Source: Enoplolaimus lenunculus (Eukaryota > Nematoda > Enoplea > Enoplida > Thoracostomopsidae). Taken from it: a stretch of DNA of 64,000 nt. This document shows, one piece after another, positions 12,400 to 25,662 of the stretch. Position numbers and translations under genes: made by a program. Under the pieces are notes generated by a model. The model made no database searches and was not told where the DNA came from. It was given only the letters and a program-made list of their open reading frames with translations. The stretch spans positions 1 to 64,000 of the forward strand of contig JASANG010002180.1 in NCBI GenBank assembly GCA_030248215.1. Reading direction: 5' to 3'. Position 1 is the first letter of the stretch, and each line of letters starts with the position of its first letter.

Positions 12400-12578
12400 T
12401 TGACACAAGACAAATAAACGTTTAATTCAACGGATAATTGCAGGACCGGATATATCAGTGAAGGGCAGCGGAGCGTGGGTTAAAAATAAATAACAGTCTG
12501 TAACCGAATAACAAGGAGGGATACCCGTTGGAGAGGCCAAATAAATATCAGTTGCCCCTCTTATTCGGGTCACTACAG
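12400..12578. mobile_element. TA-target MITE (CTGTAGTGACCCGAAT family), right half
   Basis: Ends in TTATTCGGGTCACTACAG followed by TA, identical in type to the right ends at 26034 and 39015. Only the right half is present; the body matches 38855-39015. Confidence 0.75.
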
Positions 12579-14509
12579 TATATAAGACAGGCGAATTTTT
12601 ATGCTTTTCTCAGAAATTTCAGGGTTTAGCGTTAAACGAAATTTACCAAGCTTAAATTCTAAAACTACAATTTTCGATACAGTTTAATTATTTTGGTATA
12701 TATATTGTGCATAATACGCAGTGATTGTGTCTATTCAGTGACGCTGCTATATTCCTATTGAAGTATATATTTTATTTAATCTCATTTATCACACCGCTAC
12801 TAGGCGTCAGATCATGTAACTCATATTCGTTGAGGTCTGTTTTAAACACTTTCATGTTTGCACCATTGTTTTAGACATCAATTTGGAATTTACTTGTGTA
12901 TTTCGTAATGCACGTACGTACTGGTTTGCGCCATTAAGTAATCATTTGGGTACTGTTACTAACGTTGGTTAAGCTTAGTGTTAATGTTTAATATTGATCA
13001 GGCAAATGTGGATATACATATAGCAAATGTGGTTTTGATAATGTTTTAATTTATACGGTTCAGTTAAAATTACACTTTACATGGTTGGAGCATTTATAGT
13101 TGTGTAATTGTATACGCCCCAAGGCGCAACCGTAATAAGTTTTAGTTTACTGAAATATGCGTTTAATATCCCGTTCCGGCATTTTTGGTATCCGGTCACG
13201 CCCTGGTACATGTCGTATTGCATGTAAAAGTAAACCATAAATAATTATTGTCATAAAAGTCGCGTTATTTTAGATAGATAACTTAAAATTAGCGGCTTTT
13301 TTAACTTAATATGCTTGGACGAGGTGTTAATGGTCAATGCAGGTTTCTACTGTTCGCTTTAGAAACAAGCAAACAGCAACGTTGCTCTAAGCTTCGAAAT
13401 TTAGCACGTTTTTGTGAATGACTTACTAGGATTTTGTTAGAATTGTATTGGTTTTTCTAGTATTAATATATGCTTGTTACGGTGCTATTTATTTAGTGCA
13501 AACTTGATAGTGCAGTGTCAGTTTATCTAGGTTTATCAACTATTGTGGCCCATGTTACGTTAAGGGGCGTGAAGGTTACTGGTGGGTCTATAAAAAGTAA
13601 GTTTAGATTGTAGATTACTTTTTTGCTTAGACTTAGACTTAGGAACACATTTTTGCAACGCTTAGGCTTAGAATTAGGACTACGCTTAATCTACTGTTAC
13701 GCCTGTTAAAGTAACATTGGTTATTTTTGTTGTATTATTTGAGTCAAAGACCACAAAATGAGTCGAATTTTTTTGGTTCCAAAAGTCAAATTATGGTTTC
13801 GAAAGGTTTTTACTTTATCTGAAATTACTTAAGCACTTTTGTCTCTTGCAGCTTGTCTACGGACAGAGTTCAAATGACTTACACTCGTATTTGTGGTCTT
13901 GCGTTCTAAGCTTTGATTGCTCTTGCGCAGTAGTCTAACTTATTAATTTATATGTTGAACAAGTCTTATGATACATTCCCTGTTGTTGAACGATTTTAGT
14001 AAAAGAAAAATAGTTACTACCTTTTAATTGGGCGTCTCGGACAAGATGCTGACACTTAGAACTGTTTAGATTGTGTTCTGCTGGTTAGAATGCAGCGGGT
14101 GTCTCAAATTTCTAATGAAAGGCGTGAGAAAAACCAATTTCTTATAGTTTCCTTGGCGTTTTGTCGTTACTACACAAATTATTTCCTAACATCACCTGCT
14201 AAACATTCTAACAGACACGTTCACAACTTACAATTCAGACCCTTAAATGTTAAAATCTAACAATGTTGCGTATAAATGGCTTCGATGACATGCTAAAACT
14301 TTTAGTTTAATTAGATTAGGTTACCGACTTAAAAGTGAAGAGTCGGACGAGAAAACGGGATGTCCCTATTAATATAGCATGGGCAAAACAATTTAAACGG
14401 CAAAGGATTATTGCGCTGGCTGCTCAACCCGAGCATATCTTAATAGCAAACCAGTTCCTACGACATACTTTTAATACAATCTGAACGTTTTAAAACCCTA
14501 AACATGGTA
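12579..14509. other. Gene-free stretch with a degraded TTAGGC element
   Basis: Around 13560-13725 are repeated CTTAGAC/CTTAGGC words between GGTTACTGGTGGGTC and an inverted AAAGTAACATTGG, a decayed member of the TTAGGC MITE group. A good acceptor (CTCTTGCAG) at 13851 is followed by only 28 open codons. No gene supported. Confidence 0.4.
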
Positions 14510-15125
14510 CTGTAGTGACCCGAAGAGGCGGTAACAAGAGAGGGGTCCCCATTTTGAGTCCCAAACACTCGGAGTCCGTATCTCTAATAAGAGTCTCTAA
14601 GCGAATATAGTCCCAAAGCCCTAATAGAGCCCATAAATGTCAACTATCCTTGATTATAGCTCATCCAGGACCGAATAGAGTTGAGTTCGAAACGTTGACC
14701 CATGTATTAAAGATCAAGGGCGGAATGTTTTTCTGTGCGACTAGAACAGGGTAAAGCTTAAGCTTTAGACTAATTTTTTTGCTTAGGTTTAGGAATAAAC
14801 TCATTCTTACGCTTAGGTTTAGCGTGAGGCTAAGAAATATGCTTACTATACTGTTCCACTCCTACATTGGCGGAAACTTTAAAGCGCACTTAAGTTTTGA
14901 AAGTACATTCGTATATAAGTATAACCTTTTGGACATGGCAACCAACAAATGCTGCGGAACGTCAGTCCTGCCCAAAAGTGGGAATGACGTAAGATGGTGT
15001 TAGGTCCAACTAATAAAACGCGGCGGAGGGCGGGTTAAAATAATTAACGTCCGCAACCAAATACAGAGGGTTCCTTCTGTAGAGGCCAAATAAACATCAG
15101 TTTCCCCTTATTCGGGTCTCTTCAG
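14510..15125. mobile_element. TA-target MITE with a TTAGGC element inserted in it
   Basis: Left end CTGTAGTGACCCGAAG after a TA, right end TTCGGGTCTCTTCAG before a TA. A second element with TTAGGC-type words, starting near ACCCATGTATTA (about 14700) and ending near 14870, splits it, which accounts for its greater length than the 372 bp copy at 25663-26034. Confidence 0.75.
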
Positions 15126-18100
15126 TATATAACTATAAACATTTTGCTTGACGTACGTGCTCCACTATAGAGTTTTCTTCACTATGTTTTAGTCGGTGTT
15201 GGCCAAAAATGCATTGATTTCAAACCTATATAATGCATATTTAGATTTTCATAACTTTCTCTTTTTCGTTCACGCTCAGGTATGAATGTTTTATATAAGT
15301 TTTTAATGTTTGGCGCCTCTTCACAAGGTTCAAAAATTTATCATCAACCATTTAAAAGTTTGTATTTGTAAGGTCGAAGTAAACTAGCACGTTTCGATTC
15401 AGCTGTTAAAAATACGTCAAAACATACTTGCATTAGTTTCTTAGGTTTAATTTTACTTGTATGTGAAGCATTATTGAAACTAGCTGAAATCCTTAAGTCA
15501 TAGCAAAACGAATTTTTTTAAAATACAGAAGACAAGATGTGAAATGAAATTAGAGCTTAAACATTTTCAAAGCAAATTGAGCTCGTTAGGATTTTTACAC
15601 AAATCTATATAATTAAAGCGGGAGCGACCTACATAGGTACTTTTGGGCAAATTGCCCAGCATAATTTGTTCACAATATTTTCACAGCACAAAAACGTTTA
15701 TAGATTATTGCACAATTATAAAAAATTTGCATATGGTCTTTTATGTGTTCGCTAATGCTTTTGAGCATCGCGCAACGTTGGACGGGTAGCATAGTAGTTT
15801 ATAACCAAACGTTCTGTACAATAAAAACTAACAATTATTGTAAAAAGCTCGTTGCGCAGAAATATTTCGGATATCCAGCGGAACTCAGGTATACCCGCAA
15901 AACTGGAGATATTTTGTTTTAAAACAAAAATTCAGCAATTTTTTACACTTCGCAGCACAAAGTGTGGTTTTTCACTGTAAAGCGTTAAAATTTATTTGAA
16001 TGTCAGCCGACTACGTGTGCTGGAGTGCTGGATTTAAGCGCGTTTAGGCTTTCAGGTTCATCTTTAGTATCTCGATTGAAATAAATACTGAAAACAAGTT
16101 TAATATCATGTGTCTGTGTATAGTACCACTACCAACGTGTCATTACAGTCGTGTATTTCAATTAAAGCCATTTTTAAATACTTTAGTCTTTAAAAATATC
16201 CTAAGCAAAATAGCATCTTTTCGTCTGTTGTAAATTTTTACTTCACCATAAATTTGTGTAAAATTACGTTGTTTAGTCATCCCAAAAACGGACTAATGAA
16301 TGACTATGAATGGTCGTAATGTATTGCGCATAACTTTTACATGCGTCGTTCGTATTGTTGCATTGCACACTGTTTTATTTGAATTTTCTAAGTAGCATTG
16401 TGTTTTGCGTTTGATATTGCAGTCCGCCGGCTGTTTTTAGTTCAAAGACTAGTCATGTTAGAGATATTTGCTATTAAAAATAATAAAAGTCAACAATAGC
16501 CGGTTTCAGCTCATCGATTTTAACGCCCTTGTCGTTCAGGAGTTGCAACTGGCTTTGCTTATGTTTAACCGGACACGCCTGTGTCGAGCAATTACTTTCC
16601 ACATCCAAGTCACTGTTCAGAAAACGTCGTGAACCGTTTGCAGGACCATATCCAGGCTCAAGATGCTAAGCGGACGAAACAATTTTTGAAGCAGCACACA
16701 GGTATCTCAAATGGCTTACCGATAGGGCTAGAATTTTTCAAGGTAGGTTGTATAGGGTTAAAACTTTTAAAGAGGTGTGGGCTCCCAACTCCCTTGCCCG
16801 CCTCTGGATACGAACCTGGAGCGTTTGTTAACAACAACTGTTTATTTTAAGGAAGACTGTTCCAGTTTCCGTCCAGACCTTTTTCATTTTGCTCTTCCCC
16901 TTCCTTAATAAGTATTGTGTCATACAATTATATATACACATTTATAAGCCAACAACTGCGCGAGTCAAGTTTCAGCTATTTACAATGCCTAAAACCTAAC
17001 TGCTTCTATGTTATTATACTGAATTGAAACATTGTTGCGTTCATTTCGCGTCAAAATATGTCTTTATTTAGTATTTCGTCGCTGTTGCTCGTCTTTTTAC
17101 TATACGATTAAGTACGTGAGCAAACTTTTCAACATCGTCTAGCAAATTTTCAACTGTTGTTACACACAAGCAGAAGTCGTTATGTTATATTTTTAAATTT
17201 TTGTGCAAAACCATACTGACAACAACATTCAGCATACGTATAACACGTTAATAACTATACGCATAAAGTGCAAAATTTTTGTTCGCGGCGGTGGAAATTT
17301 TTGCTTGAATTTTACATATTGCTTTTTTATAGGACATTGCAGTCTAAAAAAGCAACGCATTTGTTGCATGTAAAGTGTGTGTTTTACTATTATTGAATTA
17401 GGGGAAATCGTATACTTTTCTACAACAAAATATATCGTTTAACGGTTCGAATTCTGAATGAAAACAGCCGGCTGGCAAGTTGAAACTTTCTTTCATCTCT
17501 ACAGAAGTAGCATGAGCTTAAGCAATTTAGGAAATAAACGTCTCCATTTGTCACTTGTTTTTATAACGTAGCATTGCGTTTAATTGAAGTTTAAGCATTT
17601 TTAGGAAATGGGCGCATTTAAAAACAGAGCTTAAGGCGTTTGCGTTTTAAAAACTGGTGAGCTATTTTGTGTGTTAATTTTAACGTATAACAGCAGTGTC
17701 TGCTCCATTTTATTTTAGGGAAGATACTACGGTGAAACATTAGAATTGATGCGTTTATGAATTCTAGAGTCGCTTCAAATTAGAACAAAATTTTGTAAAA
17801 CTTGAAGTTTGTATACTACACGAACAGATTGGTCAAGCGTATGGCATTTTTGCTCGCAAAAAATACAACGTTTTTAATCAGTCGAAAGTCCGACGTCAAT
17901 GAAAATATTTGTGATCATAACAGGATGACCAATGAAATGCTGAAATGCGTGTCATAGCTGGCTTATTAGTGGCAAAGTTTGATATTATACCAAAACGAAA
18001 ATTTACATAAATCTGTCGAGTGAAACCGTCTTCTTACCTCCGCCTGGCTATTTGCCGGAAATGACCCTCGGGTACGCTGGTTTTGATAAGTTTAGTAAGG

Positions 18101-19559
18101 TTTTTCCAGTGCCAACCATCATATTAATGGGTCGGCGCAACAAGTGGGGCCCAGCAAAACCGATCCTTCATGTGATTTTAAAAAATTTTGCGCGTTCGTT
18201 GCATATTTCAAATAAGCTGCTAAACCCTTTGAAACTTTTTAGAAGCGTAAATTTGCATCGAGCTGTAATTAAGTCGCCTGAGAGGAATAAATGCAACGGT
18301 TTCTGCAGGCTTTAAATCCGCTTTCGACGGGTGTCGTACTTTGACTTAAAGTCATGTCTGTGCAGCATTAGGTATTGTTTAGTCTAGCCAGACGCGACAA
18401 TCACAATGCATTCTACTATTTCGGTTGCTAGTAGTGCGAGTTGCTCACGACTTGTTTCTGACGGGCCCGTAGCCACAAGAGAGCCAGGGAGCTCACGCCA
18501 CTAAAAATATATTTGGCATGAAGTTTCAAACTCGCTTATATAAAGTTATTGAAACCATTTTCGTTGCTTTTTACTTAAACAAAAGTTGGTCTTAAAAGGT
18601 ATATATGATTCATGCCATAACAGCAAGTTGGGAACCTTCTTGAAGGTATGTGCAGCTACAAAATTTTAGTCAATTATATCATAAAATTTCACACGGCTGG
18701 CTCAAGTATTTTCCAAATTGGTATTTCTAAAAATTACGCGATATTTCCGTAGATTCAATCGCATGATATGCATCGATGAGGTTGCCCCTAGTGAGCTCAT
18801 CTGCACGACCATTCACCGAAACTGAAACCCCTGATATGATCATTCGAAATCTCGGGTCATCCTCCGACGTCTGATGTGCATTATCGAGGTCTCCTTGCTT
18901 CTTATAGAGGCCATGTTCCCGGCAACAAAATAATCAAATTTTGCGTCCGAATATGCGGAATAGATTTTCTGATAGTCTGAAAGTATTGAAATGACTTGAA
19001 TTCGATCTATTTTATACGTGTGTGTATCAACATTACGCCAAACCAATTAGAATGAGCCCTCCTAAAACGCGGCTAGACTCCCTAAGAAATTAGAGGGATG
19101 TCCACTTCTATGGCCGTAAGCGTTGCTGATAGTGTCATTGCATTCCTAAGAACCACATAAAAGTCAACACGAGACTACGCTGAAAATTAACAAAAAGCGA
19201 ACGCACGATGCTAAAATTAAAATTTCAATTCAATGGAAAGCCATGTTTCCGCAACAAGCGCTAAAATATTAGGCATCCTTATATAAAATTATTCTAAAAA
19301 ACAAGCTTCTGAGGAAAGATCGAAAATAATTTCAATTTTTGTTTTAAGGCACCAATGAGGTTTTTCTGACGTCGGCAAATCTGTTGAATTTTAGTTAGAT
19401 TTTCCGCAGCTTCTGGGGGTGAAACTGGATAATTGCTAATCAAAGTACCAAAATAGATTTTAATATTCATTTTCAAATGTGAATTAATATACATGTGTGT
19501 ATTTAGATTTAGTAATAAATCAAATAACGAACTATACAGCAGGTACACTGCGTCAGTGC
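15126..19559. other. Gene-poor intergenic stretch
   Basis: No gene recognised. One possible exon (16607-16711, plus) reads SENVVNRLQDHIQAQD and ends at an ACAG-GTATCT donor, but no partner exon was found. At 16800 the text CCCTTGCCCGCCTCTGGATACG resembles the right end of the element at 26334-27467, so a fragment of that family is present. Near 18040-18130 other repeat-like ends appear. Confidence 0.4.
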
Positions 19560-19572
19560 AATTATTCCTTAG
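19560..19572 (+). promoter_or_regulatory. Possible splice-leader or 5' UTR acceptor of copy A
   Basis: A TTATTCCTTAG acceptor-like site ends 13 bases before the ATG of the four-span gene. In nematodes such a spacing is typical of trans-splice acceptors. No upstream exon was found. Inference only. Confidence 0.3.
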
Positions 19573-19585
19573 AACGAAAAACACA

Positions 19586-22500
19586 ATGGGAAAACGTCTT
19601 GAAGTGCGAATTACGTACTGCTTCTGCTGTGGACTAACTGTTGCTGCCATCATTATTGCCGTTTACACTTTTGTACGTTAAAATTATGATTTCGTTGTAG
19701 TATATTCAAAATTTCGGAAGAAAATAATTAGAAATTTCAAGGTTTTCCGCAACCAGCTAAATTAATACTATGAATTTTTTGGACCCATAGAGTCACAGCC
19801 AATGTATAGAACAGGAAAGTAACAGTTATATAAGTATATTTCTAAGCCTAAAGCCTAACCCTAAGCCTAAAAAGGGTAAGAATAAGCTTACACCTCCAAA
19901 GCCTAAACCTAAGCAAAAAGTTAATCTAAAACATAACGTGTACTCAATTGCAGTCCCTCAGAAACCGTTCCGCCCCTGTACTTTACATGAGCCGAGTTCA
20001 CTTTGCATTTAAATTTATGTTACTGATATTATTATTGTCAGATACACTGGCAAATCCTAATTAGACAAGTGAAGCCGTGCAGATTTAACTTTATTTGTGT
20101 CCTTGCTGTATAAACCATTTGATTTGTTTATTTGGATTAATTAAGAAACAAGCAGTGGAATCATTCTGCGTTGATATATATAACCCGCCATTGTTGATAC
20201 GCTAATAGGAAAAATATTTCAAATTTTTAAATTTTGCTGAGGATGAGACCTTTCGTAATATTTTCCTGATGTTTTGTAAACAAAAATATTTTGATTTGAT
20301 AAAATAAAATCTACTTCTAGATTCTGTACTGCGTCTTCCTTGGTTTGGCGTCTTCCGCTGTGTCGCGGCTCGACCGAGGCATTCCTGATCCTGTGTTTTA
20401 CGAGTCAGATGTGCTATACGAAAGCCGAGTTATTCCTGGTACGCAGAAAGCGTTTAACTATTTTTCAGCTTTTAAGTCAGTTTTCTCGCTCGTATTCAAG
20501 TTGGACAACAGAAATTTAGCATAATGCAATTTGCAAATCAAAACCAATTGTAAAAAATTTTGTCGTTTTAAAGAAATGTGCAATGCAATGTTTTAGTATA
20601 TGCATATATATATACATAAGTAATATATAGCCAGCAAAACAGTTGAGTGTTTTAGTGTACAACTTACTGCCACAGTGCCGTGAAGTGGATGGTAATAACC
20701 AAAAATGTGTAGCCATTAAGCAACTGGCTAAAGCGTTGAATTTATTTTGGCTCAAGTTATTAAATATGTCATTATAAAATATGCAACTTGCAGCAAAATC
20801 GCCACCAAAATTGTTTAAGTGGCCAACTCAGTTTGAATTTGAATCAGGAACACATTGAACATAGTGCTGTGTTTACGTCTAATTTTTGTTTTGACTTTCA
20901 ACTTTAGATACGCAAATTGTCATTCAAACTGATCCTTACTACGATTCACTTGGACTGTATACCGAAGAACTGAAATATGAGCAAAAAACCGGTACACTTT
21001 TTTTCAATCTAACGAAGCAAGCTTAGAAACGGGTATCCGAAACATTTCCAATAAAGTAACAGATCGGTATCTGACACTGAACACTGTGCCATTTTGCGGC
21101 AGTTATGAGGCATTAGAACTCGGCAAGAAATGTGAATTGATCCATAAACAGAAATTCTTCGTCATAAGCATGACCCATGTATCGAACAGGGACGGATCGT
21201 TTTCCGGAGGGAATAGAGTCAGTTTAAGCTTTAGACTAATTTTTTGTCTTAGGCTTAGGCTTAGGCTTAGGCGTAGGCTTAGGCGTAGGAATAGGCTCAT
21301 CCATATGCTTAGGCTTAGGCTTAGGCTTAGGCTTAAGAAATGGTTATACTACTGTTCCGGCCCTGTTCTATACATGGACAATAAACATAATGTACGTTTG
21401 ATTCGCCCAGCTAGTATTCTTCCGATTAAGAAATATAATTTTGCATTCCGTATTATTATTACTTTGAGTGGATCAACGGTTTTCCGCGGAAGTCCAATGA
21501 AATAATTTGAAGTTTTGGACTTTTTTGCTTAGACTTATGCTAAGGCTTTGGCTTAAGCTTACTGGCAGGCTTATCCTTACGTTGAGTTTTTTGTCAAAAG
21601 CTTTCCCTTTTGGGCTTAGGCTTAAACATATGCTTATGCTGTACCCCAGTAAGAGGGTCTGATATTTATTTTACTTTTTCAGAAGGTGCCGCCTTAATTC
21701 ACACCATGTTAGGGTGCTAAAGTCTAACACCTGTCTTCTATATTCTTTCTTTTGGGCAAAACAGACTTGCTTTGAAACTCTGTGGATTGCTATGTCCGTT
21801 AATCGTTTTTCAGGATTTAATAAGGTTTATGTGGGTTGTCTGAGTGCCTGTTGCATATTGCAATCTAGGCCATTTTTAGCTTTGGTCTCTTTCTGATCTC
21901 TGATTACGAGTTTTGCACTAACCACTACCTGATTTTAATAAGGGATACAAACTCCTATTGATTGGGACTCAAAATGAAGCCCTTTTCTTATGTGGGTCAC
22001 TGCGGTACTACGCTTCTGAAAGTAACATTGGCCAAATTAGTTATGCTACTGTCAATATGTCAGAGTCGTAAAGTAACACACCGTCGAAATTTCCGACATT
22101 TGTTTACAACAAATGTTTCGATTAAAAAATTGACTCGAGTATTTAGTATTTCAGTACGCCGTGCGGTACTTGGTTTGAACATTGGAATCTTTCTTGTCGT
22201 CATAATAGCCTCTGTTCTAGCAATTATAGGAATTTGCACTGTAAGTTTCAGGATATATTATAACACGGTATTTTGCTGCACTGTAGTAGATAACAGTTGC
22301 ATAATAGTGATGCACAACGCAAGGAATGTTTTAAAAACCCGACAGAATGTTTGATAATCCTTAGGCTCGTATGAAACTGCACTGTAACAAAATATGTTTC
22401 ATGTGGTTGAGTCGAAAATAACGAATTACTTTTATGGTCGATCATATGATTTATCAGCCTGATTATAAACAAAATTGACTGTTCAAAAAGTTTGAGGATG

Positions 22501-25500
22501 GATTGGATAGTATTGCAATTATGCGGGTTATTCAATTATGTACTTATATTCGTTCAAAACTCGCCTTTTCAGTATACGTTTATTTCTAGACAATTTTCGA
22601 ACATTCAATTCTTTTAGTTCAGTTAAAAACATTTCAGCGAGTGGAATGAAACTGTTCCTAGGGGGAAAGGCGACCGTCTCATCATCTCGTGGTCAATGGT
22701 GGATCCATGGGGGGCACCCCGGCCATGGCCCCCCAACAGCATCTCGATAAAAATTATATAGCAATTTTATGGCAATAGTTTGTGGTTTGTGTGGGTGAAA
22801 AAATTAGTTTGTCACCTGTGAAATTTTGGCCCCCCCATTTTGAAATCCTGGATCCGCCACTGCTCATGGTTGTAGGTATGGGAGCCTGTGTAACTTTCCT
22901 CTTTGTAGCCGTTCATGGAGCGCGTACAACTCGGCCTGCGTTTTTTGCATTTTAAGTTTGTTTTTTAGAAAATCGAATGGCTATTGTTACCTTGGATCGC
23001 CATAATGATTATCGACATTATCCGTGGCATTATTTCGGTCATAATTATTTTCATTTTTGCGGATGTAAGGCGTTTTATGTATTTACTTGCAATGGTCCAT
23101 TCAGAAATTGCTTACTGTGAGCCACGGTGTATAACTATAAAAAAACTCGCGAACGAGATATGCAATTTTAGTACTAAATCTTAATATATAACTGTAGTTT
23201 TACTCCCTGTTAAGATGCCATGGCCTGGGCAGTTCATTGGATTTGCCAGTGGTCACCTGTTTGTTGTCATTGGTTGCAAAGCGCTTGTAGCAATCAGCCT
23301 CGTTGATTTTATATTTTCAATCTTATATATGTTTCAAACCAATGGAATTGTTTTAGAAATTTTTTATTGTTGTAATTCAATTCAATTTATGTAAATCAAA
23401 TGTCGCGTACTGAAATTTAGGCAAGTTTTTTCTAGTTAGAAAGTAAACTCAAACGAGGAGAAGGTGTTTGAACAAAAAACTGGATGTCCTGATTTATGTA
23501 TTGATTCGTTTTTATATTAAACCGTTAATTTTTTGGCATTTATATTAGTAAAAACTTATTTGTGAGTTGATTGGTGTCGCTATACGTTTTACATTATTGA
23601 ACGTTTGAGGTTTCAGAATAATATACGGCGAATTGCTGTTGGCATTTTCTTTCTTGGGCTTCAATTTTTTCACGTAAGTGTTTGACTTGTTTATACCGAA
23701 CTTGGCCCATGTATAGAACAGAGCCGGAGAAGTAGTATAAGCATATTCCTAAGACTAAGCCTAAGTCTAAGCCTAAGCCTAAACGTAAGTATGAACTTTT
23801 TCATAGGCCTAAGCGTAAGCAAGAAATTTAGTCCAAAGCTTAAACTGACTTTATAACAACTGCTCCGGAAAACGATCCGGCCCTTTTTTTATATATGGGC
23901 CCCAACTTGCGATTGGGTCTTTATGTATGTTTAAATGCGTTAATGAGCATTTCAGACTTAATATCTCATTACTCTCTAAAAACTTAAACTTAAATTATAG
24001 CTTAACTACACTTGAATATTAGTTTAAGTAAAACTCAAATGGCTGGACAGACTAACTAAACTAGAATTTTAAGTTTTACTTAAACTAACATTTTTAAGCT
24101 TAACACGAGTTTAAGTAAACTTATTTTTGGTTTAAGAAGCAAATCTATCGCAGGAATTATGTGTATCTAAGAGTTCATTAAGCTTAGATAAACTAAAAAA
24201 CAAAAAAAAAAACCTACCTGTTAGTTTTGTTAATCTCGAAAGTTAGCTTATACGCTGTAGGTTTAAAACCGTTAATGAGCATTTCAGACTTAATATCTCA
24301 TTAGATTAAAAATAAACTGTGCAAATATACTTCACAGGTACACTCTGCAAGTAGCCGTTCATTACCAGTTGGCAAAAGAGCGTAAAAAATAAACATTAAT
24401 ATAAAAAGTAGCGCAAAACTACCATATATAGATTTTTGAGGGTGTAAAAATACCATTTAGTATTTTTGCTGAGGGGGGTATCAATTATATAAGGGCGTGA
24501 AAATACAATGTGGTAGATATGGGAAGTAATAATATCATATGGTATTTTTGTTACGGCAGGTTTGGGGATTTCGGCCACCCCAGTGATTTGAAAGTAAAAA
24601 CACGTTCACGTTATTCTGGTGGGGGACACTTGTTGATGGTTGAAAGTGAATACGTACCGGTAGGTATAGTGTATCGAACTTTAGTTGTTATGATTGAATA
24701 CGTAACTATCTTAAGTTTGTAAGCGGAACGAAAGTTGGAATGTTCCTAAGGGGGGTGTACTGTTTACTGAAATTTAGCTTGTGAAATCTGGTTTGTCAAT
24801 ATTTGATAGTCACAAGTATGAAAAGCGTTCACTTTAATACGCTAAACAGAGTATCGTAAGTGTAACGGTTCCGCTATAAACTTTTATACGTGCGGCGCCA
24901 TCCGGCATCGTTGCGACGCATGGTGACAAACAGCGCCGGACAGCGCCGGACGTCAAATATAGCGCAACCCTAACATATTTGTTATCTTGTTCACCCATGT
25001 ATTTATAGATCGCACTGGTCATTATTATGTTCGCAAAATTTCAACGAATTCGCAACAAGAAACATGGAATTGACTACAAACTGGAGAAGAAACATCTGGT
25101 AAATTTAGTTTAAGCAGCAAACGTAAACAAACATTGGTTGGCATTAATCGATTCGCGTGGGCACACAAAATGCTGACTAATTCACTAAACGAAACAATCA
25201 AAATTTGGTTTCATCAATAATGTTTACAATTCTTTGAATCGAGTAATATATACTTTTCATAAAATAAAACTGTTTTGAGTTTCAGGTTGAACGTTCGCTT
25301 ATTATGGATGGTTCGTCAACATATCCTACTCTACAGCGGAGTACTCTAACGTACGGAGGACCTGCTCAAGTTCACCCGTTGCCACCGGATCCAAGAGTTT
25401 TACCTCCTGGTGAAAAAGCCACGTACTATCATTCACAGTCGAATATTGGTCCAGCTCCGGTACCACCACCTAATGCACCAGAGTACTATGTTGCTCAAGG

Positions 25501-25525
25501 TCCGCCATCTGGTAAGCCCATCTGA
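19586..25525 (+). CDS. Four-transmembrane protein with proline/tyrosine-rich cytoplasmic tail (copy A)
   Basis: Eight exons: 19586-19672, 20321-20438, 20908-20991, 22155-22240, 22969-23064, 23617-23673, 25009-25098, 25286-25525. All borders are GT-AG, phases fit, and the sum is 858 nt (285 aa). Membrane spans are near residues 17-42, 101-125, 130-155 and 161-185. The loop between spans 1 and 2 (about 58 residues) is polar and rich in D, Y and P; a basic stretch (FQRIRNKKHG) follows span 4. The tail has many P and Y residues (PPPNAPEYY). The layout resembles the arthropod/nematode four-span families (DUF4728/pasiflora-like) and LAPTM proteins, but I recognise no diagnostic motif, so no function is given. 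A donor-like GTAAGC near the 3' end could instead splice to an AG at 25577, giving another C-terminus. TTAGGC-bearing MITEs lie in three of its introns. Confidence 0.83.
19798..19993. mobile_element. TTAGGC-array MITE, copy 1 (intron 1 of copy A)
   Basis: Inverted ends AATGTATAGAACAGG and CCCCTGTACTTTACAT enclose CCTAAGC/CCTAAAC words on the left and the same on the right. About 196 bp, no coding. Confidence 0.7.
21175..21377. mobile_element. TTAGGC-array MITE, copy 2 (intron 3 of copy A)
   Basis: Ends CCATGTATCGAACAGGG and CCCTGTTCTATACATGG are near-perfect inverted repeats. Between them lie about a dozen TTAGGC hexamers, including four exact tandem units at 21313-21340. The best-preserved member of the family here. 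Confidence 0.85.
22694..22862. mobile_element. hAT-like MITE, CAGTGGCGGATCC family (intron 4 of copy A)
   Basis: 169 bp with ends CAATGGTGGATCC / GGATCCGCCACTG and G/C-rich runs just inside (GGGGGGC, GCCCCCCC). Flanks CTCGTGGT and CTCATGGT agree at 7 of 8 positions, an 8 bp target duplication. Confidence 0.85.
23704..23900. mobile_element. TTAGGC-array MITE, copy 3 (intron 6 of copy A)
   Basis: Starts GGCCCATGTATAGAACAG and ends ATATATGGGCC, with CCTAAG words inside on both halves and CCGGAGAA / GATCCGGCCC near the ends. Confidence 0.75.
23938..24303. repeat. Pair of identical 34 bp direct repeats around a 298 bp insert
   Basis: The 34 bp at 23938-23971 (starting CGTTAATGAGCATTTCAG) recurs without change at 24270-24303. 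The DNA between is rich in AACTTAAA/TTTAAGT words in both orientations. It lies in intron 6 of copy A. Confidence 0.8.
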
Positions 25526-25662
25526 TATATAAAATGTGTTTTTTAGATCTTTTTTAGTGTCATTTGTGTCGACAGGTATGCGTATTATGCAATTCCAACA
25601 TCCTCTGTTCTCTGAGCAATTTTTTGTACTCGCAGAACAAGCATGTACTAAAGGCTGGCGTA

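Noticed and set aside
18052-18315. Plus ORF of 87 codons
   Set aside because: Surrounded by repeat-end sequences and without a recognisable domain or splice signals.
21240-21345. Interstitial telomere or chromosome-fusion scar
   Set aside because: The TTAGGC run is bracketed by transposon inverted ends and recurs in the same setting elsewhere.
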